From assembly GCA_964016875.1 (NCBI GenBank), contig OZ024724.1, forward strand, positions 41,159,820 to 41,223,819: a stretch of 64,000 bases of DNA. Direction: 5' to 3'. The position numbers and the translations under genes are program-made. The stretch comes from Fallopia convolvulus. Lineage: Eukaryota; Streptophyta; Magnoliopsida; Caryophyllales; Polygonaceae. Positions 43,996 through 54,702 of this stretch are shown one piece after another (the stretch's first letter is position 1; every line of letters begins with the position of its first letter). The notes under the pieces were generated by a model. That model was not told the DNA's origin and made no database searches. It was given only the letters and a program-made list of their open reading frames with translations.

Positions 43996-46805
43996 TGACC
44001 CGACTAAAGTCGTTGTGCCGAGATCAAAAGTAATCAATAGACTATAACTAAAGTTGAATCACTCAACCCTACGTGTCAATCATTTAACTATGCCACTTAA
44101 GCAAATTAATTCTTATATTTACTAATTTGCCCATCTAAATCTTCAAATATTACTTATTTCTACCACATTATAATTTTCAAATACTATTTAATTAGGTCAT
44201 TTTACTTATTGGTGATTTGTCATATTATACTTACCTTTTCTAATCAGAGTATCTATAAAAATATATTTTTATAAAAGGTATTAATTCTTTAAGATGAATG
44301 TATATAAAATCATTACTATATCTTTCTTAATTAGCTTAGATCTATGTAACTTTTTAAGATCAATCAATATTAAATAATTATATTTTAAAATAAATTTAGA
44401 TTAAATAATTATATAAAAGGAATAAATTTATTGTTTTCTCTTCTAACATATAAATTCCTAAAATTTCATGGTTACTTTTACTTCTTATTCAATAATTATA
44501 TTTCCTTAATGAGTAGTTCAATTTGTATTTTTAAATAATTATTTAGATCAATTTTTTGAAGTAATTATTAAATAATTGTATTATTAAGATCAATTATATG
44601 AAATAATTTCATAAACAATATCTAACATGCACGTAACGTTGTAACATCAATATATATTAAGTAATTTTATTTTAGGATCAATTTATATTAAATAATTACA
44701 TAAAAATAACTTCTGAATTTTTATGTAAAAATGATTGTTTCTTGTTTAAATATATATGTGTACATCCTTATAGTTTCAAGATTATTTTTTGTTCTCATTC
44801 ACTAAATAAATATCCCAAATGTGAAAAATAATAAGATAATTTTCTAATATAAATCATTTAAGCAGTACAAATGATGACGACAAGATTTTTCTTCTCATTC
44901 ACTAAATAAATATCCCAAATGCGTAGAAATTTCAACTAGATTTATCATATAGAATTTTTTTCAATAATGTCATCATGTAGAAATTTTTTATATAAAAAAA
45001 TTCCGTTAAAAATTTTATAATACAAATTATGCAACTAATTTCTTATCAGTTAATATCAATATACTATAATTAAAGTCGAATCCATCTATCTTATTTGTCA
45101 TCACCTTAATTAGGCCACAAACCGCATTTGAGCCTAAACTATATTGCAATATATTGTTGAATGAACCACTTACTCCTTCTAAGTGTTCAAATGAAATCTC
45201 ATCCCATATGAAGATAATGGAGACAAACTTATAGAATATCAACTTTTCACTTCAAGTTCCAAAAAACTTTGAAGCACGAACAAGAAAATTAAGTTGTTTG
45301 TAGATCCAATGCAAATCATTGCAGTATTACAATATGAATTTTCTTTCTCAAACATTATTTCGAACATATTTTTCTTATTTTAGTCTTATAGTTAGTTCGA
45401 ACATATTTTCTTATTGATTATTCTATTGAGTATTTGGAGGTTAAATTATATGAAGTTATTAACATTAAGTTATATTTTATTTATTTAAAAATAATTATTA
45501 ATATTCACTTAAAATAAATACTTATTTACAACAAGTATATCAAACAACTATCAAAAATCTCGTACAGGGCACGGGTCCATCAACTAGTTTAACCCTATTT
45601 TACTAACCAATATAGTAAGCATGCAAGGGGTCGAACCCAAGATAATCATTGTTTCCAAATCAATTCAATCAACAAAGACAAGGGGTTTTAGGTTTAAGCA
45701 AGCAGACAAATTCAAGTTTCAAATCAATTAGAAGAAAGCAGAGTTCATTCAATCAATTCCACCTTTTTAATCCTTCAATCATTGATTCATCCACTTTTCT
45801 ATATTTCCTAGGTTAATTCCAATCCTTATTAGGGTTTCCGCTTGTCCAGGGTCCAAGAGAAACTATGATATGAACAATGACGCTTAATTCAAATCATGCA
45901 ATGCACTCAAGGATAATAGGAAATCGAATCATGAAATCAAACAACGAGTCTCATGCATAAAACAACCATCAAACACTCTTTCTCAATTCCAGTCCACGGT
46001 CTTGGAAAAGAGTTGTTTCAAGGATAAATAAGATTGCACAGACAACAATCAAACTTAATCCAAACAATAGATCTAAGTCAATCAAACAAGTGATCAAGCT
46101 CATAAAATCAAACATAAATCATGGAATTAAAAACAAAGAGTTTTGATATTAACCTAAGGATAGAAAAGTTATCAGAATCTTACGAATTCAAGAAAAAGGC
46201 TTCCTTGATTGAACAAACTCCAAGGAAGATTAGTTCTCCATGAAATTCTCTAAAAGCTCTAACTTAAAACTCAAAGTAGGCTCCCTTAAACTTCTCACGA
46301 ACTAGGTCTTTTAAAGACTAAAACAACCGAATAAAAACTAATAATAAAAATATAATAAAAACATAAAATAAGGAAAGACGATTGCGGTGTTGAAAATCAA
46401 CCACTGCGAGCTCGGTAGAAAACAGCTGGCGCGGCAAAGGCGGCTACACAGCTTTGCGGAAATGGAACTCACCGCGGGCGCGGTAGGATTCCGCGGTCGC
46501 GGGTCTTCTTCTGACGGCTTTCTGACGTTACCTTCGGAGGTGGTTTTGATCCACTTAGAGTTGGAATTTGATCTCGCAGTAATGATACCAATTTCAGCTT
46601 CATCCGATCACTGTAGCTCCCAAACGATGCGTCACAAGAAAGTGGCATCAAAACAACTCCAAATCAACACTTGTCTTCAAAACTCTTGCAATTCTTAAAA
46701 TCGTGTCTTCGGTCTTCATATTACAATTATGCTCAAAACTAAGCTAAACACACTCAAATCATGCCTAAAATACAAGAGATAAACGTACTAATCTAGAGCG
46801 TATCA
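43996..46805 (-). repeat. 3' LTR of element D, interrupted by a Helitron
   Basis: LTR sequence occupies 43996-44033 and 45588-46805. The short left piece (tgacccgactaaagtcgttg) matches the LTR terminus seen in F (50330-50370), proving continuity across the Helitron. On the minus strand it starts TGATACGCTC after the polypurine tract. A CGCG palindrome doublet lies at 46385-46510. Confidence 0.87.
44034..45587 (+). mobile_element. Non-autonomous Helitron in the D LTR
   Basis: It starts TCAATAGACTATAAC after an A and ends ...gggcacgggtccatcaaCTAG before a T. A partly decayed hairpin (ctcgtac/gcacggg) stands just before CTAG, as in Helitrons; no target duplication is expected or seen. Flanking LTR sequence joins cleanly when it is removed. 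A second 5'-like start (tcaatatactataattaaag) at about 45052 suggests a nested or tandem relative. The interior is AT-rich with repeated phrases (ttctcattcactaaataaat at 44790 and 44888) and has no coding sequence. Confidence 0.75.
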
Positions 46806-48048
46806 AATTCCCCCATACTTAAACCTTGCTCGTCCTCGAGTAAGCTCAAAATAAATCTAACAAGAAATCCTATCAAAGGTTTACAGAAAATATAAGGGAA
46901 GATTAAAAAAATACTCAACTCACAACCTCGGACCCAAAATATAAAGTGATCATAAACACAATAAGATCAAGCACACACCTCACCAATACATAATATAACA
47001 CTCGAGCTCTAAAAAGTGTAGAGAAAACCTAGGTGAACTACCCATCTATAATGAATCCCCCGAAATCCCCAAGCAAGAATTATCCTAATCACTCCAATTT
47101 TTTCCACTCAATTCTACTTAGGTGCCCTTTCGGATTTTCACCTAACTGCTCATTTCAGTTTCCAATATACGTGCTCACAAATCTCACAATCACTCTTGAA
47201 CATCTTATTACCCCAGCCTAATGCTGGTCCGGGTTACCTGCTTATTACTTGAGTTGCCCTTACGGGTTTTCAACGCATCCCTGGATATTCTATGCCTTTT
47301 CCTCAAATATTTATGGCTTTTTCTATTTAATTAAATTTTTTTCAAATTTCTTCAAAATTTTCTCTACGCAAAACATGGAACAAAAATCCCAAAAAAATAA
47401 CGGAAAATAAACTGAAATGCAACTATCTACAATAGGCGTAGCGAGTATTTCCTCCCTCATACTTAAATCCTTCATGGCCCTCAATGAAGTAAAGAGAAAG
47501 GAATTAAGCATAGAAGAATAGAATCAGAAGACTCACATACGTCCTACAAAAAAAAGACTCACATACGAAAGATGATATGGATGAACTCTCGGAATAGTCG
47601 AACACACAAGTCGAACATCTTCAACGTAGCAAATATGTAGTAATGGAAGAAACGAACCCGAAGATGGCTCCCCCATACATGAACTGCACTTCGAACATCA
47701 TGAACAACTCTCCGAAAGACGGATGCAAAAAAAAATATGAAGATGAAAGTGACTGAAAAAAAAATAAAGACACAAAATAAAAGCACTCTTATTTTTTTCT
47801 CTTTTTTTCTTTTTTTCTTTTTTTTCCTCTTTCGATCTCGCACAAGCGCGCTAACCCAGATCCGCGTGCGCGGGATAAAACCTGTACTCCAGGGAATTCT
47901 AGGCAACCACCGCGGGCGCGGTTGAGAACCGCGTGTGTGGTATCACCCCAAAACCGTCCTTTCGGACCTCGTACTTGCACATTAGTCCGAAACACAAAAC
48001 AATCTACGCTAGAAATCGAAAATAAAACAGGAAAGAAAACTACCTACC
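46806..48048 (-). other. Element D 3' non-coding region and polypurine tract
   Basis: On the minus strand it ends in gaggacgagcaaggtttaag and tatgggggaattt before the LTR. It contains a CGCG palindrome cluster (47840-47940) and a block (47100-47275) sharing attaggctggggtaataag and gaaaacccg phrases with element A 5141-5300. Confidence 0.7.
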
Positions 48049-48066
48049 CTCAGGTTGCCTCCCGAG
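48049..48066 (-). other. Conserved hairpin downstream of the protease stop (element D)
   Basis: On the minus strand CTCGGG-aggcaa-CCTGAG, 43 nt after the stop at 48110. One stem pair is G-U relative to elements A and B; the loop is unchanged. Confidence 0.72.
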
Positions 48067-48109
48067 CAACGCTTTGGTTTAACGTCAACAGCTCGACGTC
48101 CCTTACAGC

Positions 48110-49085
48110 TCAAAAGGTGTCCTCATCTACATGAAACCGGACCTCCTTACCCTCATGTGCCATTGACAACAAACCCTTGGCAACATCTATCATGGCGCAC
48201 GTTGTATTCATAAACAGACGACCCAACAGTAAAACAGGGTCGTATCTCCCTTTACCTATCTCCATCACATAGAAGTCCGTCGGGAAAATCAAACCATCCA
48301 CCTGCACCAAAACATCTTCCACCAATCCTTTCGAATGAATACTAGAGTGATCACCCAATTCAATAGTAATATTTGTATCCTGTAATGGCCCTAGACCTAA
48401 CCTTTCATACATGCTTAGTGGCATGACATTTATAGACGCTCCCAAGTCAAGCATAGCAAGCTCAACTTTCGTCTCACCAATGCTTACGGGAACAGTAAAC
48501 CTCCCGGGATCTCCACACTTCTTAGGCAATTGCCTTTGAAGCATGAAAGAAACATTCTCCACATTTTCAACAAGAGCGACTTTCTTAACCTTCCCTTTCT
48601 CTTGTTGTTTCCTCTTAATAGTACATAACTCCTTAAGGAACTTAGCAAACTGAGGGACACACTTAATTAAATTCAGAAGAGGAACATTTACCTGGCAATT
48701 GACGAAAGTTTCAAAGATCTCTTTGTCATCCACCGGCTTCCTAGTGTCTTTCAATGCCTCGAGGAATGGAGGAACGATCTTTTGTGACCTTAGAGAAGGA
48801 AACGAAGGCCGAACATAATCGTCTGTATCGGTAGGAGAGGGGTGTCGCGGACGAGGTGTATACCGCGGGCGCGGGTGTCATCGCGGTCGCGGTCTGTTTC
48901 CGCGGTCGCGGCCCTTGGCTGATGTTCAGCTTCCAATTTGCGGTCTGTATTATAGTCGGGGTTGTGCTCCTGCGGGCGCGGCTGGTTTCCGTAGGCCGGA
49001 ACGTTGATATTCAGCTCCTTTCTGCTTCTTAATGTGATAGCGCTCACATTCTCTCTCAGATTAATAGGATTGATTGATAGGATTG
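48110..49085 (-). pseudogene. Element D gag C terminus and aspartic protease
   Basis: On the minus strand it begins around LRENVSAITLRSRKE (about 49085). It passes through a linker with CGCG palindromes (48985-48845, coding Arg/Asp-rich DRDRDD), and changes frame between 48790 and 48754. KDTRKPVDDKEIFETF, FAKFLKELCTIKRKQ and the protease with LDLGASINVMP (about 48450) follow, then LVEDVLVQVDGLIFPTDF and LLLGRLFMNTT, to a stop at 48110. The catalytic Asp is present. The upstream middle of gag is missing, removed at the F junction. Confidence 0.87.
48845..48985. repeat. CGCG palindrome cluster in the element D gag-protease linker
   Basis: It includes gcgggcgcggctgg, cgcggtcgcggcc, cgcggtcgcggtctg and accgcgggcgcggg within 140 bp. 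The position corresponds to the 42-bp repeat of element A and the GC-rich linker of element B. Confidence 0.7.
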
Positions 49086-49329
49086 ATTGTGGATCTTTGA
49101 TAGGATTGATTGTTAGATTTATTTTGAGCTTACTCGAGGACGAGCAAGATCTAAGTATGGGGGAATTTGATACGCTGGTTTTAGTACAGCGTAATTCTGT
49201 ATTTTTATTAGGATTTTCTGAGTGTTTTAGGCTAGATTAGGTGATTATCTGTAATATCAGCAGAAGCCTACAGTTGAAGATTTGGAAGACAGAAATCCTA
49301 AATTCGAAGTTGAAGTTCAAGGAGTCAAG

Positions 49330-49515
49330 ATCCGCGCCCTCGGATCAGATCCGAGCCTGCGGTGCGGAGGTAGAAGCAAACCATCCGAGGGCGAGGAAGG
49401 CTGGATCCGCGACCGCGGATTATTTCCGCGCTCGCGGATCGAGGAGGTTCCGCGGCCGAGGCAAGAGAGACGATCCGCGCCCGCGGATTGAATCCGCGCT
49501 CGCGGATCGAGGGTT
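49330..49515 (+). promoter_or_regulatory. CGCG palindrome cluster in the U3 of LTR F
   Basis: It has ccgcgaccgcggat, ccgcgctcgcggat, ccgcggccgagg, ccgcgcccgcggat and a second ccgcgctcgcggat, as repeated doublets separated by 5-6 bases. It ends about 78 bp upstream of the CTATTTAAG box (49591-49599). Confidence 0.55.
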
Positions 49516-49590
49516 TCAGCGCCGCCTCCGTTTCGTCTTTATTTTATCTTTTGTGTTTTTATATTTTTATATTTTCGGACTTATTTTCTA

Positions 49591-49599
49591 CTATTTAAG
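49591..49599 (+). promoter_or_regulatory. TATA-like box in LTR F
   Basis: CTATTTAAG, the same box and the same spacing from the palindrome cluster as in the LTRs of element A. Confidence 0.5.
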
Positions 49600-50370
49600 G
49601 TTTGTTTCGAGTTTCAGTTTAGGGTTACAACACAATTTAGAGACAATTTCTAGCATATTTTCAGTATTATGGAGAACTAATTTCCTTTGGAGTTTGTTTA
49701 ATCAAGGAAGCCTTTTTATGTATTTCGTGAGATTCTGGTAACTTTTCTATCCCTTGGTTAATATCAAAACTCTTGTGCTTAATTTATGATTATCAATTGA
49801 TTTCTCTTGGTGCGCAACTTGTTGAATTTGATTGATATTCTACTGTTTGGATTAGTTTGATTGTTGTCTGTGCAATCTTATTTATCCTTGAAACAACTCT
49901 TTTCTAGGACCGTGGACTAGAATTGAGAAAGAGTATTTGATTGTTATTTTATGCATGAGACTCGTAGCTTGATTGCATGAATTAATATCCTTCTATCCTT
50001 AATATTTTGCATGATTTGAATTAAGCGTTCTTGTTCATATCATAATTCTGCTTGGACCGTGGACAAGCGGAAATCTTTTATAAGGATTGGAATTACTAGG
50101 GAATTAATAGAAAAGTGGATGAATCAATGATCGGATGAGTAAAAAGGTGGAATTGATTGAATGAACTCTACTTTCCTTCACTTGATTTAATCTCAACAAT
50201 ATTAGCTTGTTTGTTTGTTTACTTGAACTCCAAAACCCCTGTGTTTACTCTTTGCTGATTGATCAGAATTCCGATTCTCTTGGGTTCGACCCCTTGCTTG
50301 CTTGCTATACTAGTTAGTAGTTTAGGGTTATTTATCTTTGATCTTGGCAACAACGATTTTAGCCGAGTCA

Positions 50371-50589
50371 ATTAGGCGTAGTAAGTTGCCTAATAGTTTT
50401 CTCTGCCATTGGTACTGGCTATTCTTCAACCTTTGAGTCAGATGAGGAAGAAGAAGAAGATGCTACTTGATCAAACTCAACGCCTAGCACTGTAGCACGG
50501 ACTTGACGTCTCAAATCCCTTAGAGTCCAGTAAATCTCTGGATCATTAGGAACAAGAGAAGAATGATTAGTAGAACGAGTAAGAACCAT
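50371..50589 (-). pseudogene. Element D gag, N-terminal fragment
   Basis: On the minus strand it starts MVLTRSTNHSSLVPNDPEIY, the Athila Gag N terminus (compare MVHTRATDSSLLPFDSEIE in element A). A Ser run and a TAG follow, then MAEKTIRQLTTPN, where the frame is cut at 50371 by the end of LTR F. The leader between it and the primer site is about 112 nt. Confidence 0.8.
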
Positions 50590-50701
50590 AAGATAGGTTC
50601 TTACCGGATCAGGGTTTCTGGGACAAAACCGTGAGTGCGGTTGAGGACTGCATGTGCGAAAATCGTCCAGAAACACTGATTGAACAGAAAACAAAACCGA
50701 C

Positions 50702-50719
50702 TCCCCGGCAACGGCGCCA
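50702..50719 (-). other. Primer-binding site of element D, at the element's very end
   Basis: On the minus strand TGGCGCCGTTGCCGGGGA, a perfect tRNA-Asp match. Its first base is the first base of the element, because the CATCA duplication follows immediately at 50720. Confidence 0.9.
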
Positions 50720-51046
50720 CATCACATTTTTTTACTGACTTCCTAGTAGTCGGTTTATAAGAGGGTTGTACATGATTAGTCATCCGATTGTTAAATCCTA
50801 ACTTTTCGGCAAAACTAAATGATAAGTGATCAACACAAATAGACTCGGAGAAGGCATGCATGCTATCATTATGGTTATAAGTAAATAAATGAGGGTTATA
50901 ACAAGGATTAAGGGAAGAAGAAGTTGCAAACCCGGAGAGTTGAGATTGTCCTCGCATCATGCCTAACTTGTCGGGGTGTGCTCTCTTCACGTGCTTTGAC
51001 AATGTTCCATAGCCCGATCCCGACAATCATGTGTAATGCTTAGGAC

Positions 51047-51443
51047 CACTATTCTAAAAAACGGCATGGGCGGCCGCCTAGGCGTTGGGCGGTGGTCCAC
51101 CGTCCTTGGGCGGTGGGCTGGGCGGCTGGACGGGCTAGGAGGGCGCTTAGGCGGGCTGGGCGGGCTAGGCAAGTTGTGCGAGCTAGGCAGGTTGGGCGGG
51201 TTAAGCGGGCTAGGCGGCCTTCTAGGCGGGCTAGGCGAGCTTCTTGGTAGCTTGGGCGGACTCTAAGAAGGCTCTAGGCTTGAATTTATATAAAGACATT
51301 ATAATAGGATTATTTTTATTTATATATTCTTACCAATCAAAAAAAATAATCTTATATAAAAAAAATCATACCAATCCGCCTAATCCGCCCAGATTCCGCC
51401 TAGGCCCCCGCCTAGCCCCCGCCTAGCGATTTTTAGAACACTG
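51047..51443. mobile_element. hAT-type MITE with an internal GC-rich minisatellite
   Basis: The ends CACTATTCTAAAAAACGG and (other strand) CAGTGTTCTAAAAATCGC are imperfect inverted repeats. The 8-bp duplication CTTAGGAC (51039-51046 and 51444-51451) is perfect. 51066-51260 holds many gggcgggctaggc-like units; the right part has the complementary cgcctagcccc. It interrupts the BED-finger part of the hAT transposase and has no coding sequence. Confidence 0.88.
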
Positions 51444-52391
51444 CTTAGGACAATAGTTACAATGAACTTTAAATTTCTTGGTAGATGCCTCATAAGCTCC
51501 CTTTCGAAAATATTTTATAAAAATGTCGGATTTAAGGATTGGAGCCTCACCCTCGGTCGCCTCGGATCCATCATCCACATCCACTCCCTCATTTTCTTCG
51601 GGAGTGGACGATCCCGGTTGTATCACATTGGGATCCGAGAAGTCTGACAAGTTAATAGGGGGTACAATTCTACATTTGCACCACTCTCTTGTGAGCCAAA
51701 AATTTGATCAATGTTAAGAAATCCTTCCATTTTCTTAAAATGTAACTAAACAAGTAAGCAATGAGCAAGGTGTGGTAAAGAAATATGTAATTAAGAAGAT
51801 AATGAACCTTAAAATTTTTAAGTAATAAGATGTAAGAGACAATTGTGTTAATTTTTTGAAAGAACAAATGAAAAATTATGAAAACAATTGTAAAAATTAG
51901 TAAAGATTGAGCGATTGAGAATTGAGAGAGCTTTGTAAACTTGAGAGATTGAGAGAGATTGGTAATGAGGGTGGGAACGAGATCATGCAGTGGGTATTTA
52001 TATAAGAAATTTATCAACTGGCCGATGGAATTATGAATTAGCCGTTGAAAACTAGCCGTTAAAAACTAGTCGTTGGCATTTCAACCAAAACCGCGAACCG
52101 CGGCAGCGGCCTGAGAACCGCGACCACGGTTTCCCATTCCGCGACCGCAGCCTGAGACCCGTGATTGCGGATTTGGTTTTGCCCAAAACCGAAGCATTTT
52201 GTTGAAAAAACCGCGACCGCCGGTATCAGGCCGCGGTTTTGGAACTCGTTCAAACAATATAGCCGTTAACTAGGAAACGACGATTCGAACCGATGGTTCC
52301 GGATTCGTCGGTTCACCGGTTCCGGGGGTGTACGAACCGGAACCGGAATCGTACCGGTTTCGGCGGAACCGGACCCAAGTCTATGTAAATC

Positions 52392-53519
52392 AGCATTCCA
52401 GGATGAAAGGATGAAGCATATATCAAAACTCAATGAAAAGATCGATTAAGCATAGGGCTGGTGAAACTTTATGTAGAACCATTGTTTATTATTGTTTCCA
52501 TTAAGATTGATATCTTTTACGATTGTTATCTTTCTAAATTCCGTTATATTTCTCAATTAAAGGAAAAAAAATATTTCGTAACAAATCTAATACCGTTTGC
52601 AATTTCCTTTCCCTTTTTAAGCCTAACAAGATAATATAGAAGTATGACAATAAAATATGCAAGACTGACAGTATAGAATCCAACCCTAGTAGACTTTGAC
52701 ATAAATCTCAACCAACTAGTATATTTACCATATCTTTGACTTTTCTTTTAATCTTTTTTTACTCCTTATTTTCCGTTTAATACTTTAAGATCATAACCAA
52801 TAAATCATTTCAAAATATCTTTTTACATTCCTTTTATTATTTATTTTTTCAATTTTTGTTTTCTGATTTTAATTCTTTCAATTTAATAACTCATTTATAA
52901 AAAACATTAAAAATTTAATTCAAATAATTAAACCATAAAATAATGAAAAATAAAATTACAAAAAGGCATGATTTACAATTTGTTAGAATAGGTGGTACTT
53001 TTGCAAATATTTTTTCTACCTGGATACTCCTACAAATCCGCCAAAACATAAACCGCAAGCTTGAAAAATTTAAAGCAAGGTTTATATAGATTTGTATGAA
53101 AAATCCTAGTATTGTTATCCCAAAGAAATATTTACAACGGTTTTCATTTAGGTAGTTTTTGACACACTAATTAATAGTACATGATGAGCTATATGCTTAT
53201 CCTAGTATGTTTAATAATCTACGATGTTCTTGGGGATTAAATTACTACTTTTGTTCCTAAATTTTGACTATACTCTGGTAACACTATATACTTCATGATA
53301 AACCCTTTTTTCCCTAGAATGAGCTAATAGCTCATTACAAGGCAAACATTAGACCATTTCAAAGAAACATGGTTAACCTAAATCATCACAACGAATGATT
53401 GTTAAATTAAAATGCAACAACAGAGGATAATGAAACAACCCTAAAATTACAAAAACAAGGATCTTGAGAGGCAGAAGCTAGCCGAGACGAATAAACAACT
53501 TGACAAAATGAGGAATATT
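52392..53519. other. Unassigned AT-rich intergenic sequence
   Basis: No conserved domain, inverted terminal repeat or tandem array recognised. Confidence 0.5.
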
Positions 53520-54702
53520 GACATGCCTTCTTGATTAAAAAAAATTAACAAACCCCAAAACCAAAATTTGAATGTTCTTAACTACTAAGCTAATTTCCCA
53601 AGGAACTTTCCAAGTGTTTTTTAAAGAATTTAATAGGACTAAATTATCATCTTCTATAATAAATTGTCGAATATTCAATTGAACCGCCATTTTAAGACCT
53701 TCTAACAAAGCCATTGTTTCATCCTGAAGGACCGACATAGGATTAACATTTTTGCGATCAAAATTAGTGATGCCACTAACATGATCCCTAATAATCAAAC
53801 TAATAAACGTATTTGAATTAGTATGTTTTGACGCATCAAAATTTAATTTGAACAAGTTAATCGGTGGTTTTTTCCAAGTCATATTTGGTTTCCGTTTACA
53901 CCTATTATTATTGCGAAGATAAGGCTTAGCATGAGTCGAAACCCACATAGAATGTTCTCTGAAGGCCAACTCACACGATAACAGATTAGAGGCGAGTCTT
54001 GAATTATAAAAAATAATAGCATTTATATGACTCCAAATATACCATCAAAGGTAACAAACAATATCGCCATTAACATTTGAGTTTAACAAACAATATCGCC
54101 ATTAACATTGGAGTTCTACGTAGAAACTAAATTATCATTGAAACAACTCGAAGAAATAATAACTTTACTTCTAAACTTGCTTTCGTTTTCTAAGTAAAAG
54201 GGCAATGGAAAAAGATATGATTTAATGTTTCATTATCCATATCACAAAGCAAACAAGAACATGGAAGTGAATTAAAATATCTATTCAGTCACTCAGTTGT
54301 AGGCAAATAATCAGTACTCCCTCCGTTACATAATATTTGTCATTTTAGTCTTCTTTTTTTGTTACAAAGTGTTTGTCATCATAAACTTTTATCATATACT
54401 TCATAATTATGCTCTTGTATTTATTGTTACTTTTTAATTAGAGTCTTTTGTCGGAAACCACCCGTATAATAGGCGATATTCCACTTAACCACCCGCATAA
54501 TAACAAATTATTGAAAACCACCCATATACAGCCTTCAGTTACCCAAATACCACCCATGGCCATTTTTCCGTCCTCTCCCCCGTTAATTTTTGAAAAGACC
54601 AATTTACCCTTATATTTTTAATATATTTTAATTCATATTAGGCTTCATCCAAGTCAGAAACTAATCCACCCCATAGAAAATGGGATCTGACTTACAGGTG
54701 CA

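Larger units (their letters stand above)
49113..50370 (+). mobile_element. Element F fragment: polypurine tract and LTR in opposite orientation inside D gag
   Basis: 49113-49167 is a stub of internal sequence with gcttactcgaggacgagcaa and the polypurine tract tatgggggaattt. The LTR runs 49168-50370 from TGATACGCTGG to ...gccgagtca (1203 bp). Its U3 differs strongly from the D LTR while its R-U5 end is similar, so it derives from another family member. The right LTR end joins D gag precisely. The left side meets D gag in a run of aggattgatt repeats and is evidently a deletion junction. Confidence 0.8.
43996..50719 (-). mobile_element. Element D: Athila-like gag-protease element with a 3' LTR but no 5' LTR
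   Basis: The 5-bp duplication CATCA flanks it (43991-43995 and 50720-50724) within the hAT transposase gene. At the left is a proper 3' LTR ending in tgac (minus strand gtca). At the right, the duplication abuts the primer-binding site TGGCGCC... directly, with no LTR. Inside are a gag N terminus, an oppositely oriented foreign LTR (F), the gag C terminus and protease, and a 3' non-coding region with polypurine tract. No reverse transcriptase or integrase is present. Confidence 0.85.
42460..51650 (-). pseudogene. hAT transposase with BED zinc finger, split into three parts
   Basis: On the minus strand the N terminus is MSDFSDPNV (51650). The BED finger begins FKVHCNYCPK and continues, after the MITE, in SGSGYGTLSKHVKRAHPDK. 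The second part ends at 50720 where element D is inserted. After D, 43990-43682 continues with the catalytic region (SICSDIWSNHWQNHSYMGLTCHFIED), 43501-43148 with DVCHRWNSTFKLLHACMPYKEVLTS, and 42890-42606 with the C-terminal dimerisation domain (FYIFAWWKTHKKTFPTL, then PASTVSVEQTFS). An acidic Ser-rich tail reaches about 42460. Stops (one near 51025) and frame slips, including one at an A run beside the D insertion, disable it. Confidence 0.88.
42038..52383 (-). mobile_element. hAT transposon, disrupted by nested insertions
   Basis: The inverted ends TAGACCTGGGTCC (42038) and, on the other strand, TAGACTTGGGTCC (52383) differ at one base. The 8-bp duplication TGTAAATC (42030-42037 and 52384-52391) is perfect. 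Both subterminal regions are packed with ccggttcc/ggaaccgg motifs. The transposase is on the minus strand. Insertions are element D (43996-50719) and a small hAT-type MITE (51047-51443); without them the element is about 3.2 kb, a usual hAT size. Confidence 0.93.

Noticed and set aside
47559..47995. Lys/Phe-rich open frames on both strands in the element D 3' region
   Set aside because: They arise from A/T-rich runs and the palindrome cluster and have no counterpart in elements A or B.
49168..50719. Element D as an autointegration product with its own 5' LTR flipped inside
   Set aside because: The U3 of the inner LTR (F) differs strongly from the D LTR, so it is not the missing D 5' LTR.
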